Source: Streptomyces sp. IMTB 2501 (GTDB lineage: Bacteria > Actinomycetota > Actinomycetes > Streptomycetales > Streptomycetaceae). Taken from it: DNA of 64,000 nt. Of this stretch, positions 48,239 to 56,921 are shown in pieces. The position numbers were made by a program, and so were the translations under genes. Every line of letters starts with the position of its first letter. The first letter of the stretch is position 1. The stretch covers positions 205,864 through 269,863 of the forward strand of contig NZ_MQUS01000013.1 of NCBI RefSeq assembly GCF_001953885.1, written 5' to 3'. The notes below the pieces were generated by a model, which saw nothing but the letters and a program-made list of their open reading frames with translations, ran no database searches and was not told the origin of the DNA.

Positions 48239-49950
48239 TCGCGAAGATCGGCAGCGGCAAGGACACCGCCGGCCTGATCCGCTACCTGTTCGACACCAAG
48301 AAGGCCACAGACCACACCGACCCCCACCTCGTCGCCTCCTGGGACGGCTTCGCCCCCGACCCCGGCCGCGCCGACGACTTCGCCGCCACAAAGAAGCGCC
48401 TTGTGGCCGACCTCGACCTGCACGTCAAGCAGGCCCGACAGCACGGCCGCGCCCCAGAGAAGCACGTGTGGCACTGCTCCATCCGCGCCGCCACAACCGA
48501 CCGCCACCTCAGCGACGAGGAGTGGGCCGACATCGCCCGCCGAGTCGTGGCAGCAACCGGCATCGCACCCGACGAAGACCCGGACGGCTGCCGCTGGGTC
48601 GCCGTACGCCACGCACCCGACCACATCCACATCGCCGCCACCAAGGTCCGCGGCGACCTGCGCACCGCACGCCACTGGAACGACTACCTCACCGCCGACC
48701 GCGAACTGGCAGCCGTCGAGAAGGAATACGGCCTGCAGCAGGTTGTGCGCGGGGATCGCACCGCCGCCAAGCGACCCACCCGAGCAGAGCAGGAGAAGGC
48801 CCGCCGCCACGGTCGGCAGAAAACCTCCCGCGAACAGCTGCGCACCACCGTCCGTCAACTGGTGTCCGTAGCCGCCAGCCCGGAGGAGTTCCTCCACCTG
48901 CTCGACGGGGTCGAGGGTGTCCGCGTCGACGTTCAGCGCTTCCCCTCCGGGGACGTACGCGGCTACAAGGTCGCCATCGAAGGCGACACCAACGCCGCAG
49001 GCCAGCCAATCTGGTTCTCCGGCTCCCAACTCGCCCCCGACCTGTCCTTCCCCAAGATCGCCGAACGCTTCACCGGCATCGACACCCCACCCGCCATCGG
49101 GGCGGGCAGCCGGCGCAGGCCGAACCCCTGGCACCAGGCCACCGCAGCGGCCGAACGCATCCCCGACCACCTCGACCGCAGCAACGACACGGTGGCCCAG
49201 GCGCACATCGCGGCCTTCGCCGAGGCCCTCGACGTCCTGCCGCTGATCGCCCCCGCCCACCAGCGAGCACAGCTTCAGCAGGCGGCCCTCGCGTTCGAAC
49301 GCGCCTCCCGCTCCCGCATCCGCGCCCAGCAAGACCAGGCCCGCGCCCTGCGTAACGCGGTACGCGCGCTGCGCACCGCGCCGGTCACCGGCGACGGGAG
49401 CGGGCTGGCGATGTTCCTCGACATGGCCGTCCTGGTCGTCATCGCCGCCGCCCGCTGGCACCAGGCCCGCCGACACGACCAACAGGTCGCAGCCGCCCAC
49501 CAGACCCTGATCCACCTCCAGGCTGCCTACGAGCATGCTGCGGCTCAGCCACTGGCCGCACTGGCCCAGCGCACGCCACCGGCCCGCACCATGGAACGCC
49601 ACGTCCAGCATGTACGAGCCGTCCTGCCCGACCATGCCGATCAGGTCCTCGACGACCCCGCATGGCCGGCACTGGCCGCCGCTCTCACCCAAGCCGAGAC
49701 CGCCGGCCACGACCCCCGCCAGCTCCTCCAGCACGCCGCCGACCAGCGCGCACTGGACGACGCCCGCTCCGCCGCGAGGACTCTCACCTGGCGCATCCAA
49801 CGCCTCTCCCAAAGGCACGCACCCAGTGACCGAGCGCGAGCCGCCCAAGCTCGCACGGCCGCGATAGCGCAACCGGGGCAGCCTGCCGACCCTGCACTGA
49901 GCCGCTCCCACCAGCCCACTGCGGCTGCGGCACGTCCCCGACACCGCTGA
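48235..49950 (+). CDS. MobA/VirD2-type relaxase
   Basis: A 571-residue mobilization nuclease. The metal-binding HUH-type motif is RHAPDHIHIAATK with H126, H130 and H132; H77/H80 in EKHVWHCSIRAA forms the preceding conserved block. The C-terminal third is long, helical and Ala/Arg-rich, with one possible hydrophobic segment (LAMFLDMAVLVVIAAARW, around residue 390) that is unusual for a soluble relaxase. No TraB/FtsK translocase is seen nearby, so the element appears mobilizable rather than self-transmissible. Confidence 0.9.
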   Translation: MIAKIGSGKDTAGLIRYLFDTKKATDHTDPHLVASWDGFAPDPGRADDFAATKKRLVADLDLHVKQARQHGRAPEKHVWHCSIRAATTDRHLSDEEWADIARRVVAATGIAPDEDPDGCRWVAVRHAPDHIHIAATKVRGDLRTARHWNDYLTADRELAAVEKEYGLQQVVRGDRTAAKRPTRAEQEKARRHGRQKTSREQLRTTVRQLVSVAASPEEFLHLLDGVEGVRVDVQRFPSGDVRGYKVAIEGDTNAAGQPIWFSGSQLAPDLSFPKIAERFTGIDTPPAIGAGSRRRPNPWHQATAAAERIPDHLDRSNDTVAQAHIAAFAEALDVLPLIAPAHQRAQLQQAALAFERASRSRIRAQQDQARALRNAVRALRTAPVTGDGSGLAMFLDMAVLVVIAAARWHQARRHDQQVAAAHQTLIHLQAAYEHAAAQPLAALAQRTPPARTMERHVQHVRAVLPDHADQVLDDPAWPALAAALTQAETAGHDPRQLLQHAADQRALDDARSAARTLTWRIQRLSQRHAPSDRARAAQARTAAIAQPGQPADPALSRSHQPTAAAARPRHR

Positions 49951-49961
49951 TCCGGGCGCAA

Positions 49962-49983
49962 CCGCCTCGCTTCAGCGAGGCGG
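49962..49983. terminator. Bidirectional terminator after the relaxase
   Basis: A perfect 9-bp stem CCGCCTCGC/GCGAGGCGG with a TTCA loop, between the converging relaxase and kinase genes. Confidence 0.88.
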
Positions 49984-50003
49984 TGCGGCCGAGACCGAGA
50001 CCT

Positions 50004-50528
50004 TCAGCTCTGCCGTTCCCTGGCGAGTTTGGCCAGCAGACCATCGACACTGCCGGTATGGACGATCACTTCCTCGTCCTCGGCCGGGATGTCGAACCGG
50101 GCGAAGAAGTCGTCGAGGGCCTCGGGGGTGACGGTGAGGGCGTTGGCGTCTTCGCGCTGGTTGCGCCCGGCGAGGCGCCGAAGCAGTTCCTCCCGGTCGG
50201 CGGGGAGGTAGACCACCACGGGGTGGCCGCCCCCTTCGCGGGCGGCCTGCTGCCAGGCGTCGCGCTCGGCGCGGCGCCACAGTCCGTGGTCCAGGACGAT
50301 GTCGTGGCCGGCCTGGAGTTCCTTGATGAACCGCTGGCGGATCGTCTCGACCACGGGCCGTTCGCGCTCGAAGTAGGTGTGCTCGGGGTAGTCCACGCCG
50401 TAGCGGCCATGGAGGCGGTGTACTTCCTCGTCCACGGACAACCGGGTGAAACCGTGCGCTGCCAGCGCCTGAGCGACGGTGGTCTTCCCGGAGCCGGTCA
50501 GGCCGGCCAGGAGAACGGCGAGGGGCAC
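50004..50528 (-). CDS. P-loop kinase (AAA, small-molecule or nucleotide type)
   Basis: A 174-residue P-loop protein from GTG 50528: LLAGLTGSGKTTVAQAL is the Walker A motif immediately at the N-terminus, with RLSVDEEVHRLHGRYG and DIVLDHGLWRRAERDAW further on, a pattern seen in small kinases of the gluconate/chloramphenicol/zeta-toxin group. An in-frame TTG at 50582 would add 18 residues and overlap the next gene. It is last in a five-gene minus-strand run with three glycosyltransferase-like genes, so it may phosphorylate a sugar or sugar-bearing product. Confidence 0.8.
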   Translation of the reverse strand: MPLAVLLAGLTGSGKTTVAQALAAHGFTRLSVDEEVHRLHGRYGVDYPEHTYFERERPVVETIRQRFIKELQAGHDIVLDHGLWRRAERDAWQQAAREGGGHPVVVYLPADREELLRRLAGRNQREDANALTVTPEALDDFFARFDIPAEDEEVIVHTGSVDGLLAKLARERQS

Positions 50529-50578
50529 GTGCTCATCCCTTCCGCAAGGAGCTGTCCGCGAACATGGGCCATTGTCGG

Positions 50579-51445
50579 TCAATCCTGGCCGCTGTAGGCG
50601 TACGGCCGCCAGGCGGTGACGATGGCACGGGCCTCGGCGTGCCAGTTCGCGGGCATCCGGGCCAAGCTCACGCGGCGGAAGGCGAACCGCGGGTCGCTGG
50701 TGTTGATGCCGCCGCCGTGCTCGCCGAGGTGGGCCAGCAGGCGGCGGGCTTCGGCGAGCCGGGCCGGGGAGGCGGTCTGCCAGGTCCCATCCGCCGAGTG
50801 TGTGGCCCTACGTTCGATGTCCTGCCGCACGCCGTCGCGCCACTTGAAGTGGTGCACTGCGCAGATGCGGTCCGGATCCGGGCGGTGACCGGGAGCCCGG
50901 TGGTTACCGGAGGCCACGGTGACGTCGTGGCGGGCCAGGACGATCTTGCGAGGATCGGCGTTCAGGAGCCTGTGGGTGAGGTGGCCGCCGAGGGGATAGG
51001 CGTGGTCAAGTCCGCCTTCCGGGCGCCAGCCGGTCAGGCGTCCACTCGCGGTAACCCGGTCGAGCATGAGCCCGCCCACCACACTGTGACCTGTCTTCTC
51101 TGCGTGCGCGATCACCTGGTGCAGCGGGCCGGGGTACTGGTGGAACTCGTCGGCGTCTGCGAGCAGGTGCCAGCCCGGTCCGGCTCGGTGACGCAGCGCG
51201 TCTCGCAGTTCGCTGTTGGTGTGTTCGTGCCAGGGACCGGTGCTGGTGTGGGCGGGGATGATGCCCGCCTCCCGGGCGGCAGCCTGGAGTTCGTGCCGAC
51301 GGATGTCGGGGACGTGCTCGGGGAAGTGGAACGCGATCAGGAACCGCTCGATGCCCAGCTTGCGGTAGTGGCGGGCCCAGGCTGCCAGCAGCGGAGGCTC
51401 GATGGGGCCGATCACGGCGATCAGGGCGGGAGGCATGCTCAGCAT
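50579..51445 (-). CDS. Glycosyltransferase family 2/92-like protein
   Basis: A 288-residue GT-A-fold protein. The DxD-type motif is LLADADEFHQY; the front (IAVIGPIEPPLLAAWARHYRKLGIERFLIAFH) matches the nucleotide-sugar region of family 2/92 enzymes, and the end holds HHFKWRDGV. AAGGGG precedes ATG 51445, which lies seven bases inside the upstream glycosyltransferase gene. It should transfer a sugar from a nucleotide donor. Acceptor unknown. Confidence 0.75.
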   Translation of the reverse strand: MLSMPPALIAVIGPIEPPLLAAWARHYRKLGIERFLIAFHFPEHVPDIRRHELQAAAREAGIIPAHTSTGPWHEHTNSELRDALRHRAGPGWHLLADADEFHQYPGPLHQVIAHAEKTGHSVVGGLMLDRVTASGRLTGWRPEGGLDHAYPLGGHLTHRLLNADPRKIVLARHDVTVASGNHRAPGHRPDPDRICAVHHFKWRDGVRQDIERRATHSADGTWQTASPARLAEARRLLAHLGEHGGGINTSDPRFAFRRVSLARMPANWHAEARAIVTAWRPYAYSGQD

Positions 51446-52674
51446 CGGGACCCCTTCGTGTGCAGGGAGGCGAAGGTGCGGGTGAGGAGGTCGGCCTGTT
51501 CGGCGGCCGAGCGCATGCCCAGCAGGGCGGGCGCGTCGGTGCCGGGGGGTTCGGGCGGCTGACGGATGACGTCGTGCAGGGTGCCGACGAGGGCGTCCGG
51601 ATCGCCGGTGGGGAAGGGAAGGGCCCACGGCTGCCCGCGCAGGCGGGCGGTGAGAGCCGGGTCGTGGTCGGAGAAGATCAGCGGGACGCCGAGGCGGGCG
51701 GCGTCCATCACCAGCCCTGATTCCTTGGCCACGCCGGGGCGCCGAGCGACCAGGACGGCGTCGGCGGCGCCGTAGATGAGCCGGAGCACGTTGTCCGTGA
51801 CCGGGCCGGGAACGATGTGCAGCCGCAGGAAGGGCAGGTTCCGCCACCGCTGAAGGACCTGCTCGTCGAGGGGGTGGCCGGTGACCACCAGGTGCAGCGG
51901 TTCCTTCAGCCGGGCCAGGGCGGCGTCGATGGTGTCGATGTCCTTGTAGGGCCACCAGCCGCCGACCAGGCAGACCACTGCGTCAGGGGCAGGGATGTCG
52001 AACGCGGCCCGCCCGCCGTCGCGTTCGGCATCGGTCAGGCGGCGGCCGTCGTCGACCGCGAAGGCGGCCACCAGTGCGGGCAGGTGAGGGAAGGACGCGG
52101 CGAGCTGGTCGCCGACAGCTCTGGTCGGGGCCAGGGCGATCACCTCTTGCTCACGGTGACGGGCGAGTCGGCCCAGCCACCGCACGACGGTGTCCTCGGT
52201 GGTGACCAGTTCGTGGATGAACCGCAGGTGCGGCTGGCCGCCGAGCAGTGCGGCGGCTCCGTGCAGGGCCTCGCTAGCGGTCAGGATCACCACGGCGTCG
52301 GCGGCGGGCTGAAGACGGCGGGCACTGCGCAGGGCTGACGCCTCGGTCAGGCAGCGGGCGACCAGCGTGACCTGATGCGGCAACCGCCGCAGGACGCGGG
52401 GCCAGCGGCGATGACTGAAGATCCGCCGGCCGGCCGCGGACAGCCCGGTCGCCGCTCGCGCGGCGACCAGGAGCATGGCCGCCCCGCGTCCGGTCGGCGT
52501 GGTGACCAGCCGGGCACCGGTCTCGCGCAAGGAGGCCACCGCCTCGGCAGCGATCCCGTGCGGGGCGATGACCAGGCTGCCGGGCCTGGCCTGGGCCAGG
52601 GCCGCCAGCGTGCGCTGAGGGTGGCCGCCCAGGCGGTGAGCATGGGGCTCGATGAGGACGAGCGGGCCGGTCAT
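51439..52674 (-). CDS. GT-B-type glycosyltransferase
   Basis: A 411-residue protein resembling glycosyltransferase family 4. The C-terminal half has GGWWPYKDIDTIDAAL, PLHLVVTGHPLDEQVL, LRLIYGAADAVLVARRPGVAKESGLVMDAARLGVP, the pattern of the nucleotide-sugar pocket with the ESG(L) motif. It overlaps the genes on both sides by a few bases, showing a tightly packed operon. It likely acts in series with the neighbouring transferases on one acceptor. Confidence 0.83.
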   Translation of the reverse strand: MTGPLVLIEPHAHRLGGHPQRTLAALAQARPGSLVIAPHGIAAEAVASLRETGARLVTTPTGRGAAMLLVAARAATGLSAAGRRIFSHRRWPRVLRRLPHQVTLVARCLTEASALRSARRLQPAADAVVILTASEALHGAAALLGGQPHLRFIHELVTTEDTVVRWLGRLARHREQEVIALAPTRAVGDQLAASFPHLPALVAAFAVDDGRRLTDAERDGGRAAFDIPAPDAVVCLVGGWWPYKDIDTIDAALARLKEPLHLVVTGHPLDEQVLQRWRNLPFLRLHIVPGPVTDNVLRLIYGAADAVLVARRPGVAKESGLVMDAARLGVPLIFSDHDPALTARLRGQPWALPFPTGDPDALVGTLHDVIRQPPEPPGTDAPALLGMRSAAEQADLLTRTFASLHTKGSRC

Positions 52675-53375
52675 CCGGAAACCACCTGGTCGCCGTGAGC
52701 GGTGGTGAATCGCTCACGCAGCCACGCGGGTTCGTTGAGGTGGTCGAACTGCGTCGAGTCGCGGGCGGCCTCGCGGGCGAAGGCGACGCCTTCACGGGCC
52801 CCGGCGGCGGCGTAGTCGGCGAACTCACCGTCGCGGCTGGTCGTCCATGCCTCTACTCGCTGGCGCGCGTCGTCGTCCGGCATGCCGTACTCGCTGCCTC
52901 GGGCGAGCATCGCGCACTCGCGGAAACCTGCCTTCCAGGCGTGAAAGGGGCTCTGGTTGAACCGCGTGATGCCCGCCCTCTGCTGGGCGAATTCGATCCG
53001 GCCGGGAAGCGCGGCCAGCACGTCCACGGCCTCGCCCATCGCGCGCAGGGCACTTCGGCGGATCAGCTTCAGCCCGCCGTAGCCGTACGACAGGCCGTTG
53101 ACCGGGTTGACCGCCTGCCAGACCCGCATGGACGCCCCCTCCTCCAGCGGCTCGACGCCTGAGGCGTCGAAGCCGTTGTCGATGGCGAAGTCGCCGTCGG
53201 CGAGGAAGAACTGCTCACGATCGACCAGCTCTGCGCACAGCCGGTAGGCCCGGCGCATCCCGTGCACACCGTGCAGGCGCTTGACCGTGCCACCCAGCGT
53301 CCGCTGCAGCCGGGCGTGCAAGGAGCTGGCCATCGGCTCGTCGTACGACAGGAAGACGGCGTCGAACAAGCTCAT
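52671..53375 (-). CDS. Unassigned GT-A-like protein in the glycosyl operon
   Basis: A 234-residue protein whose front half, DAVFLSYDEPMASSLHARL and QFFLADGDFAIDNGFD, resembles a GT-A nucleotide-sugar fold with an ADGD acidic motif, but I do not recognise the family. It contains LSYGYGGLKLIRRSAL in the middle and no signal or membrane segment. It overlaps glycosyltransferase genes on both sides by four bases. A role in the same sugar pathway is likely. Confidence 0.6.
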   Translation of the reverse strand: MSLFDAVFLSYDEPMASSLHARLQRTLGGTVKRLHGVHGMRRAYRLCAELVDREQFFLADGDFAIDNGFDASGVEPLEEGASMRVWQAVNPVNGLSYGYGGLKLIRRSALRAMGEAVDVLAALPGRIEFAQQRAGITRFNQSPFHAWKAGFRECAMLARGSEYGMPDDDARQRVEAWTTSRDGEFADYAAAGAREGVAFAREAARDSTQFDHLNEPAWLRERFTTAHGDQVVSG

Positions 53376-54529
53376 GCGACGGCCTCCAGGTAGCGGGCGG
53401 CAACCAAGGCGGGAGTGAACTCGGAGGTGGAGGCGTGGGCGCGTTTGGCGTGTACGGCGTGGAACTCGTCGTCCGTCACGAGACGTTCGGCCAGGGCCAC
53501 GGCCTCCTCGGTGGTGGTGAAGCACAGCTCGGGGTCGATGTGCTCGGCGAGCCAGCCCAGTCGGGGCGAGATCACGGGCAGGCCCATGCCCTGGCAGTCG
53601 ATCACGCTCATCGACCACGGGCAGCCGGGCCGGAACGGGGCGATGCCAAAGCGGGCGCCAGCCAGCAGACTCCGGTAGCGGACGCGGTCGCCCCGGTCGG
53701 AGACGACCTGGACGTGCGGCAGTGCGGCGAGCTGGTCACGCATCTTCTCGGGGCTGTCGTCCAGGCCGACGCGCTCAGTGCGGCGCTGTCCGAACAGGTC
53801 CATCACGCGCAGCCTCACCGCCCCGGAGGCCGCCAGCTCGCGGGCCAGGGCGACGAACTGCTCGGTGCCGTAGTGCGCGTACAGGCGGTGGTTGTAGATG
53901 CCGATCGCCCCGCCGGTGCAACCGGACCGGGCGGTGGCGGGGTCACGGACCAGGCGCTCGTCCCTGGGCGCAGGCACCACCCGCAGCTTCTCGCCCAAGT
54001 CCACCGTCATCCGAGCGGCGGCGGCCGACGCCCAGGAGGCTGCCGTCGAGGAGTGGACCAGTACCCGGTCGCAGGCAGCCAGGCCGGCGGCGAACGCCAG
54101 CAGCACCGGCCTGCCCAGACCAGCATCGCTCAGGGACGGGTCGAGCAGGAGCTGGCCACCGTTGTTGAAGGAGAACGGCAGGTAGTGGCAGTACCCGGCC
54201 AGCAGGGCATCGGACCGGGCCTCCAGCAGGGCGGTGCGGATGGCCGGTGCCTCCTCGATCTGGTTGGCCACCACCACATCCGGCCGCTCGGTCCGAATGA
54301 GCGCGACCAGTTCGTCGATGTCCGCCGAGAACCGGGCCCGGTACTTCGTCCCCGGCACCTTGGTCTGGTGGAAGCCGCAGCGGTCGTCCCCGGCCGGAGC
54401 CGGGGCGGCCACGGTCACCTCCGCTCCAGCGTCCGCCATCGCCGGTGCCAGGAGGTCGGCGAAGATCCACCCGGAATCCGCCGAGAGCCGGTCAGGGTTG
54501 GAGATGTTCAGCAGGTACAGCACGCGCAT
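53372..54529 (-). CDS. GT-B-type glycosyltransferase, first gene of the operon
   Basis: A 385-residue protein with the N-terminal MRVLYLLNISNPDRLSADSGWIFADLLAPAM and C-terminal RSLLAGARFGIAPFRPGCPWSMSVIDCQGMGLPVISP typical of family 4 transferases, including a Ser-Val-Ile-Asp segment in place of the common Glu-x7-Glu. It opens the minus-strand run of four coupled genes and is divergent from the XRE gene across 126 bp. Donor and acceptor are unknown. Confidence 0.8.
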   Translation of the reverse strand: MRVLYLLNISNPDRLSADSGWIFADLLAPAMADAGAEVTVAAPAPAGDDRCGFHQTKVPGTKYRARFSADIDELVALIRTERPDVVVANQIEEAPAIRTALLEARSDALLAGYCHYLPFSFNNGGQLLLDPSLSDAGLGRPVLLAFAAGLAACDRVLVHSSTAASWASAAAARMTVDLGEKLRVVPAPRDERLVRDPATARSGCTGGAIGIYNHRLYAHYGTEQFVALARELAASGAVRLRVMDLFGQRRTERVGLDDSPEKMRDQLAALPHVQVVSDRGDRVRYRSLLAGARFGIAPFRPGCPWSMSVIDCQGMGLPVISPRLGWLAEHIDPELCFTTTEEAVALAERLVTDDEFHAVHAKRAHASTSEFTPALVAARYLEAVA

Positions 54530-54655
54530 GGAGCGTCGCCTCCCTCATCTGCCCGGACGGGTCGATCCGGGTCGGTGAGGGAAGGAAATCGGCGACGTGA
54601 GCCGTGACGGGATGATGAACTGGGATCACTCACGGTTCATTCATGGTCACTGAAG

Positions 54656-55663
54656 ATGACGCGGGGCGGGGCTTCGATGGACGCGCAGGGCGAGGAGATC
54701 ACCGTCGAGCAGGCGGCCGAGGACTTCGCGGCCGAGCTTGCACGCTGGCGGGAAGTACGCGGCATGTCCAAGCGGGCACTCGCGCAAGCCATGGGCTTCG
54801 ACCCGTCCTACGTCAGCCACATGGAATCCGGCCGCCACAAACCCAGCGAGGACTTCGCCCGTCTCGCCGACGAGTCCCTCAACGCTGGCAAAGCGATCTG
54901 GCGGCGCTGGTGCGACTACGAGCAGGCCAGAGCCAGGGAGACCCGTGCCAGGCGCCCGCCGACAGTCCCGCCATCCCCGCGCAGGCCCGAGCAGCCGTAT
55001 GCGACCGGCTCCGCCCTCGTCGTCGAACACGACGCCGCCTGCCTGAAGTACGACGGCCGCAACTACCGGCTCACCATGCGCCGGCTGCTACGGAACACCG
55101 GCACCGAGCCGGTGACCCGATACCTGATCCGCATCAGCGTCGACCGCTACCCCGGTGACCCCGAGCGGTCCAACGCCCACTACCGGACCCATCCGTTGAC
55201 CTGGGACGAACTCGCCCTGACCGCCACCTGCCGGGGCGAGACGATGCGCTGGCAGGCCAAGCACGACCGCGACGCCTTCAAGGAAGTCTGGCTGCTGTTC
55301 GACAACGAGCAGGGGCGCTTTCCGCTCTATCCCGGCGAATCCGTTTGGATCGAGTACGCATACACCGTCGGCGACGACAAGTGGGGCAACTGGTTCCAGC
55401 GAGCCGTCCGCCTGCCCACCGAACAACTCGAAGTCCAGCTCGTCTTCCCCGCCGACCTCGACCCCGTCGTATGGGGCACCGAAACCTCCATGACCGCCGA
55501 AGCCTCCCCGCTGCGCACCCCGCCTGTCCGCAGCGACAACACCGGACTACGGCAATTCACATGGATCACGACCACACCCGCCCTGCACGCTCGGTACCGT
55601 CTGGAATGGCGATTCCGGGCAAGGCCCGACGGCGAAGCAGATCAAGGGAGTTCAGGTGACTGA
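54656..55663 (+). CDS. XRE-family regulator with long C-terminal domain
   Basis: A 335-residue regulator (start ATG 54656, or ATG 54677 seven codons later). The helix-turn-helix is at about residues 30-65 (WREVRGMSKRALAQAMGFDPSYVSHMESGRHKP). The C-terminal 200 residues (NYRLTMRRLLRNTGTEPVTRYLIRISVDRYPGD, WIEYAYTVGDDKWGNWFQRAVRLPTEQL) are beta-rich and look like a sensor or ligand domain. Its stop overlaps the deformylase GTG by eight bases. It is divergent from the glycosyltransferase operon and probably controls it. Confidence 0.82.
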   Translation: MTRGGASMDAQGEEITVEQAAEDFAAELARWREVRGMSKRALAQAMGFDPSYVSHMESGRHKPSEDFARLADESLNAGKAIWRRWCDYEQARARETRARRPPTVPPSPRRPEQPYATGSALVVEHDAACLKYDGRNYRLTMRRLLRNTGTEPVTRYLIRISVDRYPGDPERSNAHYRTHPLTWDELALTATCRGETMRWQAKHDRDAFKEVWLLFDNEQGRFPLYPGESVWIEYAYTVGDDKWGNWFQRAVRLPTEQLEVQLVFPADLDPVVWGTETSMTAEASPLRTPPVRSDNTGLRQFTWITTTPALHARYRLEWRFRARPDGEADQGSSGD

Positions 55664-56219
55664 CGTGCGGCCCAGCCAGCGCATGCGAGACCTCGGCGTC
55701 GTCCAGCACGGTGCCGGCATCCTCGCCGAACCGGCCCGTGCCTTCGACCTGCCGGCCGAGCGTGACGAGGCCGAACGCATCGTGGACGAACTCTTCGCCG
55801 CCATCGAGCGCATCGGCCAGGTCCACCCCTTCGCCAAGGGCATGGGCATCGCCGCCCCGCAGATCGGCATCGCCCGGGCCGCCGCCGTCGTCATGCCGGC
55901 CGACGACGCCCCCGCCGTCATCCTGCTCAACCCCCGCATCACCGACCGCTCCGAGGAAATGGACGAGCAGTACGAGGGCTGCCTCAGCTTCTTCGACGTC
56001 CGCGGCCTTGTCCCCCGCCCGCTGAAGATCACGGTGCAGGCCACCACCCCAGCCGGCGAGACCACGACCACCGTCTACGAACGCGGCCTCGCCCGCCTCA
56101 TCCACCACGAAATCGACCACCTCGACGGCCTGCTGTACACCGCTCGCATGCGGAACGGAGTCGACCCCATCCCCGTGGAGGAGTACCGGCAGACAGGCCG
56201 AGCCTGGGCATACGAGTAG
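55656..56219 (+). CDS. def: Peptide deformylase (extra copy)
   Basis: A 187-residue deformylase with all three motifs: GMGIAAPQIG (residues about 62-71), EGCLSF with zinc ligand C109, and HEIDH with H151, E152 and H155. It removes N-formyl groups from nascent proteins. It overlaps the XRE gene by eight bases, is not beside fmt, and is therefore an accessory copy. It may protect against a deformylase inhibitor or process a particular peptide. No housekeeping def context is present here. Confidence 0.9.
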   Translation: MTDVRPSQRMRDLGVVQHGAGILAEPARAFDLPAERDEAERIVDELFAAIERIGQVHPFAKGMGIAAPQIGIARAAAVVMPADDAPAVILLNPRITDRSEEMDEQYEGCLSFFDVRGLVPRPLKITVQATTPAGETTTTVYERGLARLIHHEIDHLDGLLYTARMRNGVDPIPVEEYRQTGRAWAYE

Positions 56220-56567
56220 GCCACTGTCTGGGGCCCGTTCCTGGGCCGGAGCCATGGTCCGCCCCGCTGGCCCCAGCAGGAGATCTCGAAGCGCCAGCAC
56301 GAAATGCTGCTGAAGCGGCGCACCGAGAGCCTCGCGTGCCCCTGGCCTGCGAAATACACGCAAGTTGCAGCAGTGTGCGGGAGCGCCGAGGGACACGGTA
56401 GGCCATGTTCCCGCCACACCTGGCGGGCCGCAGTTCTCTGGGCGGCGTCACCAGGTCACCGGCAGTTCTCGCCCAGCCCTGCAGGGGGCCGGCCTCTGCC
56501 GCGAGCACGCTCTGTGACGACGAGGCCGACCGCCGGGCTGTCTCCTACCGGGTACCCCGATGGTTGC
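56220..56567. other. 348-bp gap with no supported gene
   Basis: Between the deformylase gene and the small protein at 56568 on the opposite strand; both point into it. Open frames here have no family features, and I see no strong hairpin or repeat. Confidence 0.55.
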
Positions 56568-56864
56568 TCATTCCTCTTCCCTGGCGGGATCCTTGACGTG
56601 CGCTCTCACGAGATCGGGTCCGCCGCCGCCCCAGCTGGTCCCCCGGCCGGGCGGGACCACGCTGAAGGTCGGATCGCCCATGAAGTGCTCCTTGCCATCG
56701 ATCACGTGATACAGCGCCACCCAGCCGCTCGTATCGTTGCGCAGCTCGTGCGGATCGGATCCTCCCTCCCAGTGCAGGATGAACTTCTCCCGGTCCGTGG
56801 TGGGGTAGTGGATGTCCCGCACTTCACCGCCCCGCTTGTAGGTGAACTTGCCGGTGATGGCCAT
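56568..56864 (-). CDS. Small hypothetical protein downstream of the decarboxylase
   Basis: A 98-residue soluble protein of unrecognised family (MAITGKFTYKRGGEVRDIHY at the start, then KFILHWEGGSDPHEL, ALYHVIDGKEHFMGD). AGAGG precedes its ATG. It lies 57 bp after the PLP decarboxylase stop on the same strand and is probably co-transcribed. The beta-strand-rich sequence suggests a small single-domain fold. Function unknown. Confidence 0.65.
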   Translation of the reverse strand: MAITGKFTYKRGGEVRDIHYPTTDREKFILHWEGGSDPHELRNDTSGWVALYHVIDGKEHFMGDPTFSVVPPGRGTSWGGGGPDLVRAHVKDPAREEE

Positions 56865-56921
56865 TCTGTCCGTACCTCTCTTCGTGGGTTGAGATCTTCC
56901 GCAACGGCGGTGGAGCCGGGA

